Source: CAVPTL01 sp963794415
GTDB lineage: Bacteria; Actinomycetota; Thermoleophilia; Gaiellales; JAICJC01
Length of the DNA: 64,000 bases
Assembly: GCA_963794415.1 (NCBI GenBank)
Contig: CAWCDI010000003.1
Coordinates: 248,001-312,000 of the forward strand
Direction of reading: 5' to 3'
The position numbers and the translations under genes are program-made. The notes beneath the pieces were generated by a model that ran no database searches, was not told the origin of the DNA, and saw nothing but the letters and a program-made list of their open reading frames with translations. Positions 35,022-44,485 of this stretch are shown one piece after another; the first letter of the stretch is position 1, and the number at the start of each line of letters is the position of its first letter.

Positions 35022-35633
35022 AGCGAGATAGACGCTCACGCCACCGATCGCATAGCTGACCAGAATCGCCACGTACGTCATCAAGAACTGAGACGCCGTT
35101 CGCCGATGCTCAGCCTCCAGATCCTGTCGCAGACCGGTGGCGGCGCGTTCGGTTCGCTGACTCAACGCCGCGATCTCAGTGGACGTGGCCTGGTCGTCTG
35201 TCCGGCGGGCCTCGGATTCCACGCGATCAGCCTCACGCAGCTCGCCCACGGCGGCGTCCATCCGCTGACTCACAGCGGAGATCTGTGCAGTGGAGGCCGC
35301 GTCGCCGGCTCGGCGACCCTCAGACTCCAGGCTATCAGCCTCTCTCAGCTCCGCTGAGATGAGACCGAGCTGAGAAGCAATGCGTTCCGCCTGGGCTTTA
35401 TCAGCATCACGGAGTTCAAGAATCGCTCCACCGAGGCGGGCAGAGACCTCAGCGAGCGCGGTTTCACGAGCGATGCGCTCGCTCTCAGCTCCTGACGCGA
35501 TATCCGTCCGCATTTCGCCGACGACACGCTCAAGCTCGGCCGGAAACTCTTTCAGCCGCTCGGACTCTTCCGCGAGCGAATCCGCCACCTCCAATAGGCG
35601 TTCTGACAGCGAGCGATTCACATCGGTACTCAT
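35010..35633 (-). CDS. Coiled-coil protein with C-terminal membrane anchor
   Basis: A 207-residue protein, almost entirely heptad-rich helix. It contains at least two clear copies of a 36-residue repeat, starting LREADSLESEGRRAGDAAST and LREADRVESEARRTDDQATS. A single hydrophobic helix lies near the C-terminus (FLMTYVAILVSYAIGGVSVY), so it is probably tail-anchored with the coiled coil in the cytoplasm. Its ATG overlaps the upstream gene's stop (ATGA). It is the last gene of the four-gene PLD / RecQ-like cassette and may be the membrane-linked effector or sensor of that set. Confidence 0.6.
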   Translation of the reverse strand: MSTDVNRSLSERLLEVADSLAEESERLKEFPAELERVVGEMRTDIASGAESERIARETALAEVSARLGGAILELRDADKAQAERIASQLGLISAELREADSLESEGRRAGDAASTAQISAVSQRMDAAVGELREADRVESEARRTDDQATSTEIAALSQRTERAATGLRQDLEAEHRRTASQFLMTYVAILVSYAIGGVSVYLASQG

Positions 35634-36302
35634 ACTGCTCCTCCAACCATGGCCGGGACGGACTTTGCGGCAAGTAGCGCGGCAACCGCCGCCGCATAGC
35701 GGGCTTCGTCACTGTTGTCTTCAAGGCCGGTAGCGAGTGACCTCGCAAGCTGCGCGTCCGCCCGCATCCACTCCCACTTGAGGAAGGACTCGAACGCGAG
35801 CCGCGGGTCGTAGGTGGCAAGCCGGCGTATTGCGACGCTGGCGACGGTGGGCGCACGCTCATGCTCCTCGGCAAGTGCTTGCAGCATGCCATTGCCGCTC
35901 GCCAGATCTCCCGTTCGGGCATCGATGTCGGCTAGCACCAAGCGGAGTGTCGGGTCGGCCGGGGCATCCTGGAGCTCTCTGACGACCTTGGTTCTCGCGA
36001 CGCCCTCAGCCTCGGAACCCGCAAGGTTCTCCAACATCTCCTCGAGCTCCGCTCCGATCGCCTCGCCTTCTGCATCCGAACCGGTTTTCAGCTTTATCGA
36101 AAGGCTCACCCTCGCGATCGTGTCTGTCAGCGCGATCAAGACTGCCTTCCCGAATGCGCTTATGGAGACCACCTCCGCGCGGCCGGTGGGCGACGTCAGG
36201 CCGCAGAGATCGCACCACCCGACAGTGGGCTGTTGCATTCTCGACGTCGTTGAACCACGCGTCGAAAAATGTGCGGCGGCACCCCGCTTCGATCTCACTC
36301 AC
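35630..36302 (-). pseudogene. Unknown protein of the RecQ-like cassette, frameshifted
   Basis: The GTG at 36302 opens eight bases before the end of the RecQ-like frame and reads SEIEAGCRRTFFDAWFNDVE. Near 36215-36235 the sense continues in another frame as WCDLCGLTSPTGRAEVVSIS, then AFGKAVLIALTDTIARVSLS and a helical C-terminus (LASGNGMLQALAEEHERAP) to 35630. The joined product is about 220 residues with an HC-x-WCDLC cysteine cluster that could bind zinc. I do not recognise the family. Tight overlaps on both sides indicate it is part of the same operon and probably the same complex. Confidence 0.45.
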
Positions 36303-39056
36303 AGATGGGTCCCGCGTATCGCTCGATTTCCCGCAGAGACGCGAGGGCCGCTTCGAGTTTCGCGTCCAGATCCCGAGCTTCGGCCACGATCTCCGGGCTC
36401 ACGGAGGTCAGCGGCAGCGCGGCTTCCTCCGGCACTGTGACGGAAACCCCGAACTCGCCTTTGCCTCCGAACGAGATCAGATGGAGTACCTTCAAGCGGT
36501 CGAACAGCTCAACGAGCTCCTCATGCGGAATCCCGAGCCGCTGCGCTAGTGGTGCGAACTCGACCACACCGGCGGGGATCGACTTGATGAACTCGGCGCT
36601 CGGAATGTTCCCCTGGATCCGCTCGAGCGTCCCTATGCTCTCAACGTCGTTTGTCCTCGAGAGCACCTCCGGGAAAGAAAACGCGTCATTCAGACCGACC
36701 TTCCCGGGGAGCCAGGTCGTGTAGTCGAGGACAGCACCTACTCGACGAAGGCCGTCGAGACTAATCCCACTCGCGTCAAAATCTCGTTCTTCGCCGACGG
36801 ATTCTCGACGTTCAAGCCTTCAGCGAATGGCCCACCCTGAGCCTTGATCTTCGCAACCATTTCGTCATACGTGAGAAACCCGGTGCCGCCTGAAGCGCGT
36901 TCCGCAAGCCAATGCGACATCTCTGCCATCTGGCCGGCGGTTGGATATCCACTTTCGGCGAAGTACAGCGCCCGACCATAGCCGCACTTGTCGAGCCCAT
37001 CCACGGCGCATTTGAACCCCGCTTCCCCACACGACGGACGGCCCTCCAGCTGGGAGTTCTCAGGTACGTCCGAGGAACGCCGCACGCCGCAGCCCTTCCG
37101 CCGCGGCACGTGCACCAGCATCGCGTGTGCATGCGCGTGATCCCGGCCGGCCCTGCCAGCCTCTTGGTAGTACGCCTCGATACTCGCCGGCATCGTGACA
37201 TGCGCAACCCAGCGAATGTTGGGCTTGTCGATGCCCATGCCGAATGCGTTCGTCCCGACGAGCACACCGTCCTCTGACTCTCTTGTACTCGTAGAGGGTG
37301 TCGGCCTTCTCCTTAGGAGACATGCCACCGTGGTATCTCAGAGACGTGGTCACCGAGGACGTCCTCAGCCTGCCTTGCGACCTTGTTCAACGCCCAGCGG
37401 GGCAAACGACGAGCTGTATGGGGCGAAGATCACCACAGCCGTCGGGAAGCTCGACATCATCGTGGTCCTTCGCCAGTACGGCAGCCTCCTGTGCCGGGAG
37501 GTGGGATCCCCGCTTAGGCCGGTCTCCTTGACGGAGAACGAGATTTCGGGACGATCAACGTGACCCTGTATCAGCCCGGCCGATTCGATCGTGAATTGAT
37601 CCGAGGAATGTCTTCGCGGACCCGCTTGGACGCCGTGGCCGTCAACGCAAGAACCGGCGGCCCACCGAGCTCCTGGCCGACGCTGATCGAGACCGAGATA
37701 CGCCGGCCTGAAGTCGCGCCCCCACTGTGACAGAGGGAGTGTGCCTCGTCGATCACGAAGAGACTAAAGCCCGTGGAGTGCGTTCACCCGACTCAAAAAG
37801 CCGTCGAAAGCCGTGCTGTTGCAGACGCTCTGGGGAGACGTACAGCAGCTTGATCTTTCCCGCTAGCAGCCGATCGCTTCACTTCAGCTTTCTGCTGCGG
37901 AGTGGAGGGTGCTGTCGAGACGGCCGACGCAGTGCAGCCCAAACGCGTTGAGGTTGGCCGACCTGATCAGCCATCAAGGACTGAAGCGGCGAAACGACCA
38001 CCGTGACTCCCGGCAGAAGAAACGCTGCCAGCTGGAATGTGAGGCTCTTCCCGGCTCCCGTGGCGAGGACGCCCAGCGTGTCCTCACCTCGGAGGACCCG
38101 GTGCAGGATCTCTGCCTGACCGGGCTGAAGCTCGCTGAATCCAAAGAGTCGCCGCGCGAAGTACGCCATCGTCCACTTGCCTTGATCAGCAGAGGAGAGC
38201 TGATCAAAGATTCGCTCGCGCAGGGGATCCACAGCCGACTCGGATTGAACCCGTGTCCGCGCCGCGAGCGTTAGCGTCTCGAGGGCAGCCACCGTCTCGG
38301 ATGCTTCGCCCTCCAGCTCGACGACGTCACCGAACTCTGGTTCTGGAAGCACGACGCCTGCGGGAACAGCCACCGTCAGCATGTCCGGCCCGCGCTCCTG
38401 ATCACATGCAGTGATCGCACGATGCCCATCGGCCTCGTACTTCATGGAAAACAGCTGCACTCGCCGAGCCGAACTCGACTCGACCGGCGTATCCTGGCCG
38501 CCGGTCGGACGCTGGAGCAAGGTGTACGCAACATCCTGCTCTACCGGCACCGCGCTCGAACCCTGAGTCGCGATCTTCACGTTCCGGGCGACAGCACAGT
38601 TGTCACAGGCGAAGAAGGCGGGCAAGCCTCGGATAGAGGCGCACGGACCTAGCACTCGGCCGCCGTCCTGCGACACCGCCCGCTGGATTCCGTGGACGCG
38701 GCGGGCGCGTTCAGGTTTGCCGCGCTCGGTCAGCACGAGCACCCCTGTGGGGGAGTGCCTCCATGCACCGCTTCACCCGTGCCACTTCGTCCTTAGGCCC
38801 GCGCGACCGGTGAAGGAGCGCGACCCCTCAGCAGGAGATCCACCCCTTCCGAGGGCAGTCATCGAGGGACGACGTGGGCCGCGTCCACCGTCGTGGCGTC
38901 GACCGGCATGTGTTCGGCGATTGCACGAAACGCGTCGGCATGGAGCTCATCCGGCGGCGAGACATGAATGGTCGCGCTCGGACGAAAGGCGTCGTCGAGG
39001 CCGAGCAGATCGACCACGCGGTGATACACCAGAGAGCACGTCGAGGACGGCGAGGG
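36295..39056 (-). pseudogene. RecQ-like DNA helicase with large N-terminal region, frameshifted
   Basis: Read across several frames this is a protein of about 900 residues. Part of the N-terminal region reads LLGLDDAFRPSATIHVSPPD, then VLVLTERGKPERARR and ACDNCAVARNVKIATQ. The helicase follows: FSELQPGQAEILHRVLRGED, GVLATGAGKSLTFQLAAFLL (Walker A), VIDEAH-type box, TATASKRVREDI, VGTNAFGMGIDKPNIRWVAH, then YYQEAGRAGRDHAHAHAMLV. A winged-helix-like C-terminal part runs to GPICE at 36295. The exact start is unclear. RecQ-like helicases with a long N-terminal region occur next to PLD proteins in defence and DNA-modification islands (for example DpdF with DpdK), but no DpdA is present here. Confidence 0.6.
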
Positions 39057-39077
39057 CTCCTAGCCCCGCACTCGGAC

Positions 39078-39863
39078 TTAGTCGGTCGTCGTAAACGCGC
39101 GCGGAAGATGGCCGTTGGCGATGAGGTCGAGGACGATGGGTGGACGGTGCCGACCATGCGGGGTAACCCGACCGCCGCGCTATTCCAGAGTGTTCTCAAC
39201 TCTGTCGGTGGCATCTACTCGAGCCGCCTCCACGGCTTCGATGAGATCTCGGGAGAGGAGTACGGCCCCGCCGGGCATGACCACCGACCGGATCATGTCG
39301 ACGACCATGCGCCGCTGAAGCGTGTTGCCCCGGGCAGGGTTGCCCAAGCGCGGACGCAGCAGCGTCCGGACGAGACCGCCCCCGCTATCCCCGGGGATGC
39401 GTATGCCGGTGGCCGCGAAGTCATGCCAGCGGGAGAGCTGCTCGTTCTGCAATCGCGATCCGAGATCGCCGTCGATCGTGTTCTCGTTGTCCACCAGGTC
39501 AGCGCGAGTCCAGTTCACCGACCCGGTGATCGCAACCTTCTCAGTAATGACCTCCTTTGGCGTGGAGGTTCGGGGCCATGATGAACTCCACGATCCCCTG
39601 GAACTCCCGCCGGGCGCCATTGTTAGAGGGTGTCGGTCGCATGACGACTAGCTACCCGTACGCCCCGCTTTGCCGCGTTTTTCACCGCGGTCGAGAGGCC
39701 GCGCACGCGGGAATGGCTGAAACCTGGAGATCCACGGTGATGCGACTACCAGGCGCTCTTCGGCAGCATCGATCACCGCCCTCATCTCGGCGGCGATTGC
39801 CTCGCGGCCGGTAGTGTCAGCGCCACGGAGAAACCGCGGTGGCGTGGAGGAGCCATCCATCAT
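39078..39863 (-). pseudogene. Phospholipase D-like domain protein, frameshifted
   Basis: Starts at the tandem ATGs at 39863/39860, with AGGA upstream: MMDGSSTPPRFLRGADTTGR, then AVIDAAEERLVVASPWISRF. After shifts near 39700 and 39560 it continues through a NLHAKE-like HxK stretch into KVAITGSVNWTRADLVDNEN, where GSxNWT...NxE is the second half of a PLD active site, and ends near 39078. About 260 residues, one HKD-type motif, so it would work as a dimer, as PLD nucleases do. It starts the four-gene cassette and is divergent from the RecQ-phosphoribosyltransferase gene 80 bases away. Confidence 0.58.
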
Positions 39864-39942
39864 GGCGATCCTATCGGTTGTGGCAAGCGCAACCCAAAGC
39901 GGAACCGCGCGGACGCTGGCTCCCAGTACCGTGCCCACCACG

Positions 39943-42028
39943 ATGCCCACCCCCGACTCAACCCGCGCCACCACCCTCCTCCACTCCATGCTCGGCCCCG
40001 ACGCCTCCTTCCGCGACGGCCAGTGGGAGGCGATCGAATCGGTCCTCGACCAGGGATCCCGCACCCTGGTCGTGCAGCGCACGGGCTGGGGCAAGAGCCT
40101 CGTCTACTTCCTGGCCACGAAGATGCTCCGTGAGCGGGGAGCCGGCCCCACCCTCCTGATCTCGCCGCTCCTGGCGCTGATGAGCGACCAGATCCGAGCC
40201 GCGGAGCGGATCGGCATCCGGGCGGCCACCATCAACTCCACCAACGTGGATGAGTGGGCCGCCGTCCGCGAGGCCATCGCCGCTGACGAGGTCGACGTCA
40301 TCCTGATCTCGCCCGAGCGGCTGGCCAATCCAAAGTTCCGGCAGGAGATGCTGCCTGCGATGCAGGGCAGCATCGCTCTGCTCGTGGTCGATGAGGCCCA
40401 CTGCATCTCCGACTGGGGCCACGACTTCCGGCCCGACTACCGGCGAATCGTGCGCATCGTCCAGGAGCTCCCGCCCAACGTCTCGGTGCTCGGCACCACC
40501 GCCACGGCCAACAACCGCGTCATCGGCGATGTCGCCGAGCAGATCGGCCCCAACCTCAAAGTCTCCAGAGGCCCGCTGGGCCGAGACAGCCTCGAGCTGC
40601 AGGCCATCGACCTCCCCGACCAGGCCGCACGCATGGCGTGGCTCGCAGAGCGAGTGCCAGAGATGCCGGGCTCCGGCATCATCTACACCCTCACCGTCAG
40701 AGACGCGGACAGGGTGGCCGAGTGGCTCCAGAGCGAGGGCATCGACGCCCACGCCTACCACGCCGGCCTCGATCGCGACTCCCGCCCAGAGCTCGAGCAG
40801 AAGCTCCGAAACAACGAGATCAAGGCGCTCGTCGCCACCGTCGCACTCGGCATGGGCTTCGACAAGCCCGACCTGGGCTGGGTCGTCCACTACCAGCGCC
40901 CAGGATCAGTCGTCGCCTACTACCAGCAGATCGGCAGAGCCGGCCGCGCGACCGATAGGGCTACCTGCGTGCTCCTCAGCGGACGGGAGGACGACGCCAT
41001 CCACGATTTCTTCCTCTCCCAGGCCTTCCCCCCTGCCGAGCTCCTCCGAGAGGTTGCAAACGCCGTAGAGGGCGCTGAGACGGGGCTCTCGGTCAGAGAC
41101 CTCGAGGGCCACATCAACAAGAGCCAGTCGAGGATCGAGCAGTGCCTGAAGATCCTCGAGGTCGACGGCATCGTCGACCGCGACAAGACCAGGTACGTCC
41201 GCACAAGCAATGCCGCTCCAGCTCGACGAGGAGCGCACCGACCGAGTCGTCGCCCAGCGAAACCACGAGCTCCAGCAGATGCGCGACTTCATCGACCTCG
41301 ACACCTGCCTCATGGAGTTTGCCGTCAAGGAGCTGGACGACCCCACTGCAGCGCCCTGCGGGCGCTGCGCCGTCTGCAGAGGCGGACTCCTCCCCACCGA
41401 GACCGACCCAAAGACCAACCAGCGAGCGCTCGCCTTCGTCAACCGAAGCCACTTCCCCATCAACCCCAGAAAGCAGGCTCCGCCTGCTCTCACCGCCGGC
41501 AACAGCAGAAACATCCCGAAAGAGCTCCAGGTGGAGCAGGGCTTCGCCCTCTCCACCTACGGCGACGCCGGCCACGGCCGGCTCGTACGAGCCGGCCGCA
41601 CCAGCGGCGGCCCGTTCTCAGACGAGCTCGTCGATGCCGCCGTGGAGTTCATCCAGAAGACCTGGCAGCCCACCCCGCCCATCACCTGGGTCACGGCCGT
41701 GCCCTCGCTACGCCAGCCCGAGCTCGTTCCCGACGTCGCAAAAAGGATCGCCGACAAGCTCGGACTCCCATTCAGCATGGCGCTCGGTGTCAAGGAGGAG
41801 CGGCCTCCGCAGAAGGAGATGTTCAACAGCGAGATGCAGGCCAGCAATGCTGCCGCCGCGTTTGGGGCGCTCGCTGGCGGCGTCCAGCCTGGAGCGGTGC
41901 TGCTCGTGGACGATGTCGTGGATTCGCGGTGGACGCTCGCCATGTGTGGGGCCAGGTTGCGGCGGGCGGGGGCTGGGGAGGTCTTTCCGCTGGTGTTGGG
42001 GACGGCGAGCGGGTTGGGGGACTGGTAG
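39943..42028 (+). pseudogene. RecQ helicase fused to phosphoribosyltransferase domain, frameshifted
   Basis: The first frame is a full RecQ core: FRDGQWEAIESVLDQGSRTL, VVQRTGWGKSLVYFLATKM (Walker A), LLVVDEAHCISDWGHDFRPD, VALGMGFDKPDLGWVVHYQR and YYQQIGRAGRATDRATCVLL. Near 41210 the frame moves by one base. The continuation has a cysteine cluster (CGRCAVCRGG) and then a phosphoribosyltransferase domain with the PRPP loop VLLVDDVVDSRWTLAMCGAR. Removing one A at 41210 gives a single chain of about 690 residues. This architecture is known in actinobacteria. The ATG at 39943 is preferred because earlier starts overlap the divergent PLD gene's promoter. Confidence 0.72.
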
Positions 42029-42162
42029 ACGCGCCGTAAGCTCGAGCCGGCAAGCCGGGACAAGCGAGAGGACGCATCCAAGAAGTCCGATTTGCGGCGT
42101 GGTTGACCGGGTGGGCCAGGGCTGGGAGCGGCGGCTAATTCCGGCGTTCAGTGGAGGTGATA

Positions 42163-42393
42163 GTGCGGTCCATCCACCATCGTCAGGTGACTACGGCCAT
42201 TCCGCTGTCTGCTGCCGTAGCGTACGAGCGCCTCGCGGTACTGCAGCAGCGGCTGGTAGGCGGCTTCTACGACGGCTCGTATGACACTGCTCGGCTTGTC
42301 GGCAAGCCGGAGCCGGTCTACGCCCAGCCGCGCGGGAGGCTAGTGGTCGGCCGCCCCTTCCGAGGCGGCCGACCGTGGCGGATGCGTGCCTAG
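42163..42393 (+). CDS. Small orphan protein
   Basis: A 76-residue frame starting at a GTG with an excellent ribosome site, GGAGGTGATA, directly before it. The sequence (AYERLAVLQQRLVGGFYDGS, then YDTARLVGKPEPVYAQPRGR) is rich in Arg, Gly and Tyr and has no recognisable domain. The strong ribosome site is the main support. It follows the RecQ-phosphoribosyltransferase gene by about 130 bases and converges with the GIY-YIG gene. Confidence 0.4.
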   Translation: MRSIHHRQVTTAIPLSAAVAYERLAVLQQRLVGGFYDGSYDTARLVGKPEPVYAQPRGRLVVGRPFRGGRPWRMRA

Positions 42394-42469
42394 GTTCCGC
42401 CCGCCTACGTCCCAGCCCGGAGCCCAATCGCCTCGCTCTCGCTGGAGCTTGCGCTCGTAGGCTCGCGCC

Positions 42470-42940
42470 TCATACTCGGGTGTCGAAGCGGCGCAGCTCC
42501 ACCTTCGGGGCCCAATGCCGGTCGACCTTCAGCTGGTCGTGTAGCCAACCGATCGAGCCGTCCCGGGCATGAGCGTTTTCCCACTGCTGCTTGAAGCGCC
42601 GGGCCGGATTGCTCGTATAGCCGACGTAGACCTTCTGCGCCTGGCGGTCGCGCAGCACATACACCCAGGGGCCAAGACCGCCGCCGGCCTGGTCTGACAC
42701 CCAGCTTGGCAGCGGCGCGACAACGCTCATCACGCTGTCGAAGTCGCCGAAGCAGGTCGGTTCCAGGCAGCGGCGATACTGATACTGCGCCAGCGGCTTC
42801 TTGTGATCCGGGTTCGGGATGCTGCGCGAGCGCAGACCGGCCCGGATCAGCCGCTGGTGGTGCCGGCCGTGGTAGTCGAGGTGCTTGAACGGCTTACCGC
42901 CGTCCGCCGGCTTCTCGCCTTCGTTGATGTGGACGGGCAT
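42470..42940 (-). CDS. GIY-YIG domain protein
   Basis: A 156-residue protein. The C-terminal half is a GIY-YIG nuclease fold: WVYVLRDRQAQKVYVGYTSN, then ARRFKQQWENAHARDGSIGW. The paired VYV and VYVGYT strands and the ARRF arginine match the catalytic module. The N-terminal 85 residues are basic (YHGRHHQRLIRAGLRSRSIP) and may bind nucleic acid. A strong acidic catalytic Glu is not obvious, so activity is uncertain. Stand-alone small GIY-YIG proteins occur in mobile elements and in repair. The leader upstream holds several hairpins. Confidence 0.68.
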   Translation of the reverse strand: MPVHINEGEKPADGGKPFKHLDYHGRHHQRLIRAGLRSRSIPNPDHKKPLAQYQYRRCLEPTCFGDFDSVMSVVAPLPSWVSDQAGGGLGPWVYVLRDRQAQKVYVGYTSNPARRFKQQWENAHARDGSIGWLHDQLKVDRHWAPKVELRRFDTRV

Positions 42941-43233
42941 TCCGTCCCTCTCTTCTGTCCCCGTTTTTCGGGACGGTGCTGCACCCGCCGAAGCGAGCGA
43001 CTGATGAACCCCCGTAGGCGGGAGAGGCGAGAGCCTCTGACCCGAGGAACAAGAAAGCCGCCCGAGCCGGGTGGCTCCAAGCGGCGGAAGGCTCGCGGCC
43101 GAGTGCGTGTGGGTTCACACCTTCGTCACCCGAACTATCTCGGCCGGACGTGACTATATCCGTTCTTCCGCGGAATCGTCAACCCCATGGCCGCTTGTTG
43201 ATGTGCGCCCGCCTGACACCGTAGGATCGACGC
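42941..43233. other. Hairpin-rich leader region before the GIY-YIG gene
   Basis: No gene is evident in these 293 bases. On the minus strand the GIY-YIG leader can form GTCCCG-CGGGGAC around AAAA (near 42955), CCCGCC/GGGGG around TA (near 43012) and GAGGC/GCCTC around TCTC (near 43030). A larger GCCGCCCGAGCC/GGGTGGC stem lies near 43055. They could be regulatory structures or chance in GC-rich DNA. Confidence 0.3.
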
Positions 43234-43650
43234 GTGGGCTTCCTGAAGAAGCTGCTGAACACGGCTGAGCCGATCACCTGTCCGGTCTGCGGGACGGGCG
43301 GCTACCGCTACGCCAGACGTAACGACTGACTCTGCCGTCAAGGCCACTACGGGCTGACCTCGAACGAGACCGGCGAACTGATCACCGTTCATCAGCACCT
43401 CCAAGAAGTGGTCATGCCTGATTCCGATATGCGGCAGGTGTCGAACATGCTGCACGAGGGCCGCTTGCAGGAAGCGAGTGAGCGATTCGTGGATCTCCTC
43501 GTTGAGGGATTGATCGTGCGCGAGGAGGTGGCTTTGGCTGTCGCCCTCATTGGCGAATGGGCGCAACGCACGCCGACGGTCGAGATCAGTTCGAGGTTCC
43601 ACGCAGGTCGTCGCAGCCGGCCACGCCTGGCGCGTAGCGGAACAGCGTGA
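43234..43650 (+). pseudogene. Zinc-ribbon protein interrupted by in-frame TGA
   Basis: A GTG at 43234 opens GFLKKLLNTAEPITCPVCGT, with CPVC as the first half of a zinc ribbon. After GYRYARRND comes TGA at 43327. The same frame then continues LCRQGHYGLTSNETGELITV and a helical stretch (VSNMLHEGRLQEASERFVDL) to 43650. The second half of the ribbon (LCRQGH) lies beyond the TGA, so the family must read through this position, probably as Trp or Arg. A TGG or CGA to TGA change, or recoding, would explain it. The final 20 codons look like noise and may also be shifted. Confidence 0.5.
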
Positions 43651-43835
43651 AGGCGACGTTGTCACGCGAGGCCGCTGGCAGTCGCCTTACTTCGAGGAAC
43701 CCCCACCAGCTCAGCGCTGTCGGCTGCGTCGGATGGAGGCTCGAGACGAACCCGTAGGAGCCTCCCTGTGTATCGCAGCAACCGAGTCCGTTGGCAAGAT
43801 CGACGCCCTTCCACCAGTATTCGCTTGGAGGCCTG

Positions 43836-44204
43836 ATGCACGGCGCCGAGACCATGCTTGTCGCCATGCAGCTCGCCTACGCGGGCTTAGCGGCGGCCGA
43901 ACGGACGAACGAGACGCAGTTCAAGACTCTGTTTCAATGCGGCGTGGCGCTCTTTGACGCGCGCTGGGCGTCGGACGCCGAGGCGGGAGAGCCCGCTGAC
44001 GGTTCACTGGCTTCCATCTCCTTCGTGCTGGCAGATATGGAAGACGACGAAGAATCCGTCCCGCCCTCCATGATGGATGACGTGGACGACACGCCAGGGG
44101 CCGCAGGAGCGGAGGATGTCCCGCGTTTCTGCACCGGCTGTGGCGAGCCGTGAGGCACCGGTCAGTTCTGCGCTTGGTGTGGCGCCGAACTCGAGACGTT
44201 CTAA
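43836..44204 (+). pseudogene. Acidic protein with double zinc ribbon interrupted by in-frame TGA
   Basis: The ATG at 43836 has GGAGG four bases upstream. The first 105 codons (AYAGLAAAERTNETQFKTLF, then SISFVLADMEDDEESVPPSM) are acidic and helical, ending PRFCTGCGEP. TGA follows at 44151. The frame continues GTGQFCAWCGAELETF to a TAA at 44202. CTGCGEP-x-GTGQFCAWCG is a standard paired-knuckle zinc ribbon, so the TGA replaces one internal residue. It is the second interrupted ribbon gene within 900 bases. Function unknown. Confidence 0.5.
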
Positions 44205-44485
44205 GAGCCAGCGTCCGGTTGGTCGGTGAGGGTCAGCCCCGGTGTCGGTGACAGACCCAGGCGAGTCCGAGAAAGCGGCGTCGCCCGCAAGCTGGGCGTT
44301 TGACGACGCCCAGGGGCCGATCGTCGCGTCGCCCGCCTTGAGAGAGCCAGACGTTTCGCCGGTCGCGGCGCCGTGAGATTGCGTGCGTTCCCGGGCCTGG
44401 GTTTGACGGCGAGCGTAGGCTATGCGAATGACCGAACTTCTTCCCTCTTCTCGGAGTCGTGCTGGCACGAAGGAACTGAGATCCG
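44205..44485. other. Intergenic region before the ATPase-TOPRIM pair
   Basis: No supported gene in 281 bases; a 165-codon minus-strand frame crosses it but looks like a shadow. The promoter for the ATPase gene should lie here. A TTGACG is present at 44403, without a convincing -10 at normal spacing. Confidence 0.35.

Noticed and set aside
36295..39863. Calling the PLD-RecQ cassette a Dpd (7-deazapurine) system.
   Set aside because: No transglycosylase-like DpdA or queuosine precursor genes are visible in the window; only a partial resemblance to DpdK/DpdF exists.
43300..44204. Selenocysteine insertion at the two in-frame TGA codons.
   Set aside because: The TGA positions lie between, not at, the metal-binding cysteines, and no obvious bacterial SECIS hairpin was seen directly downstream.
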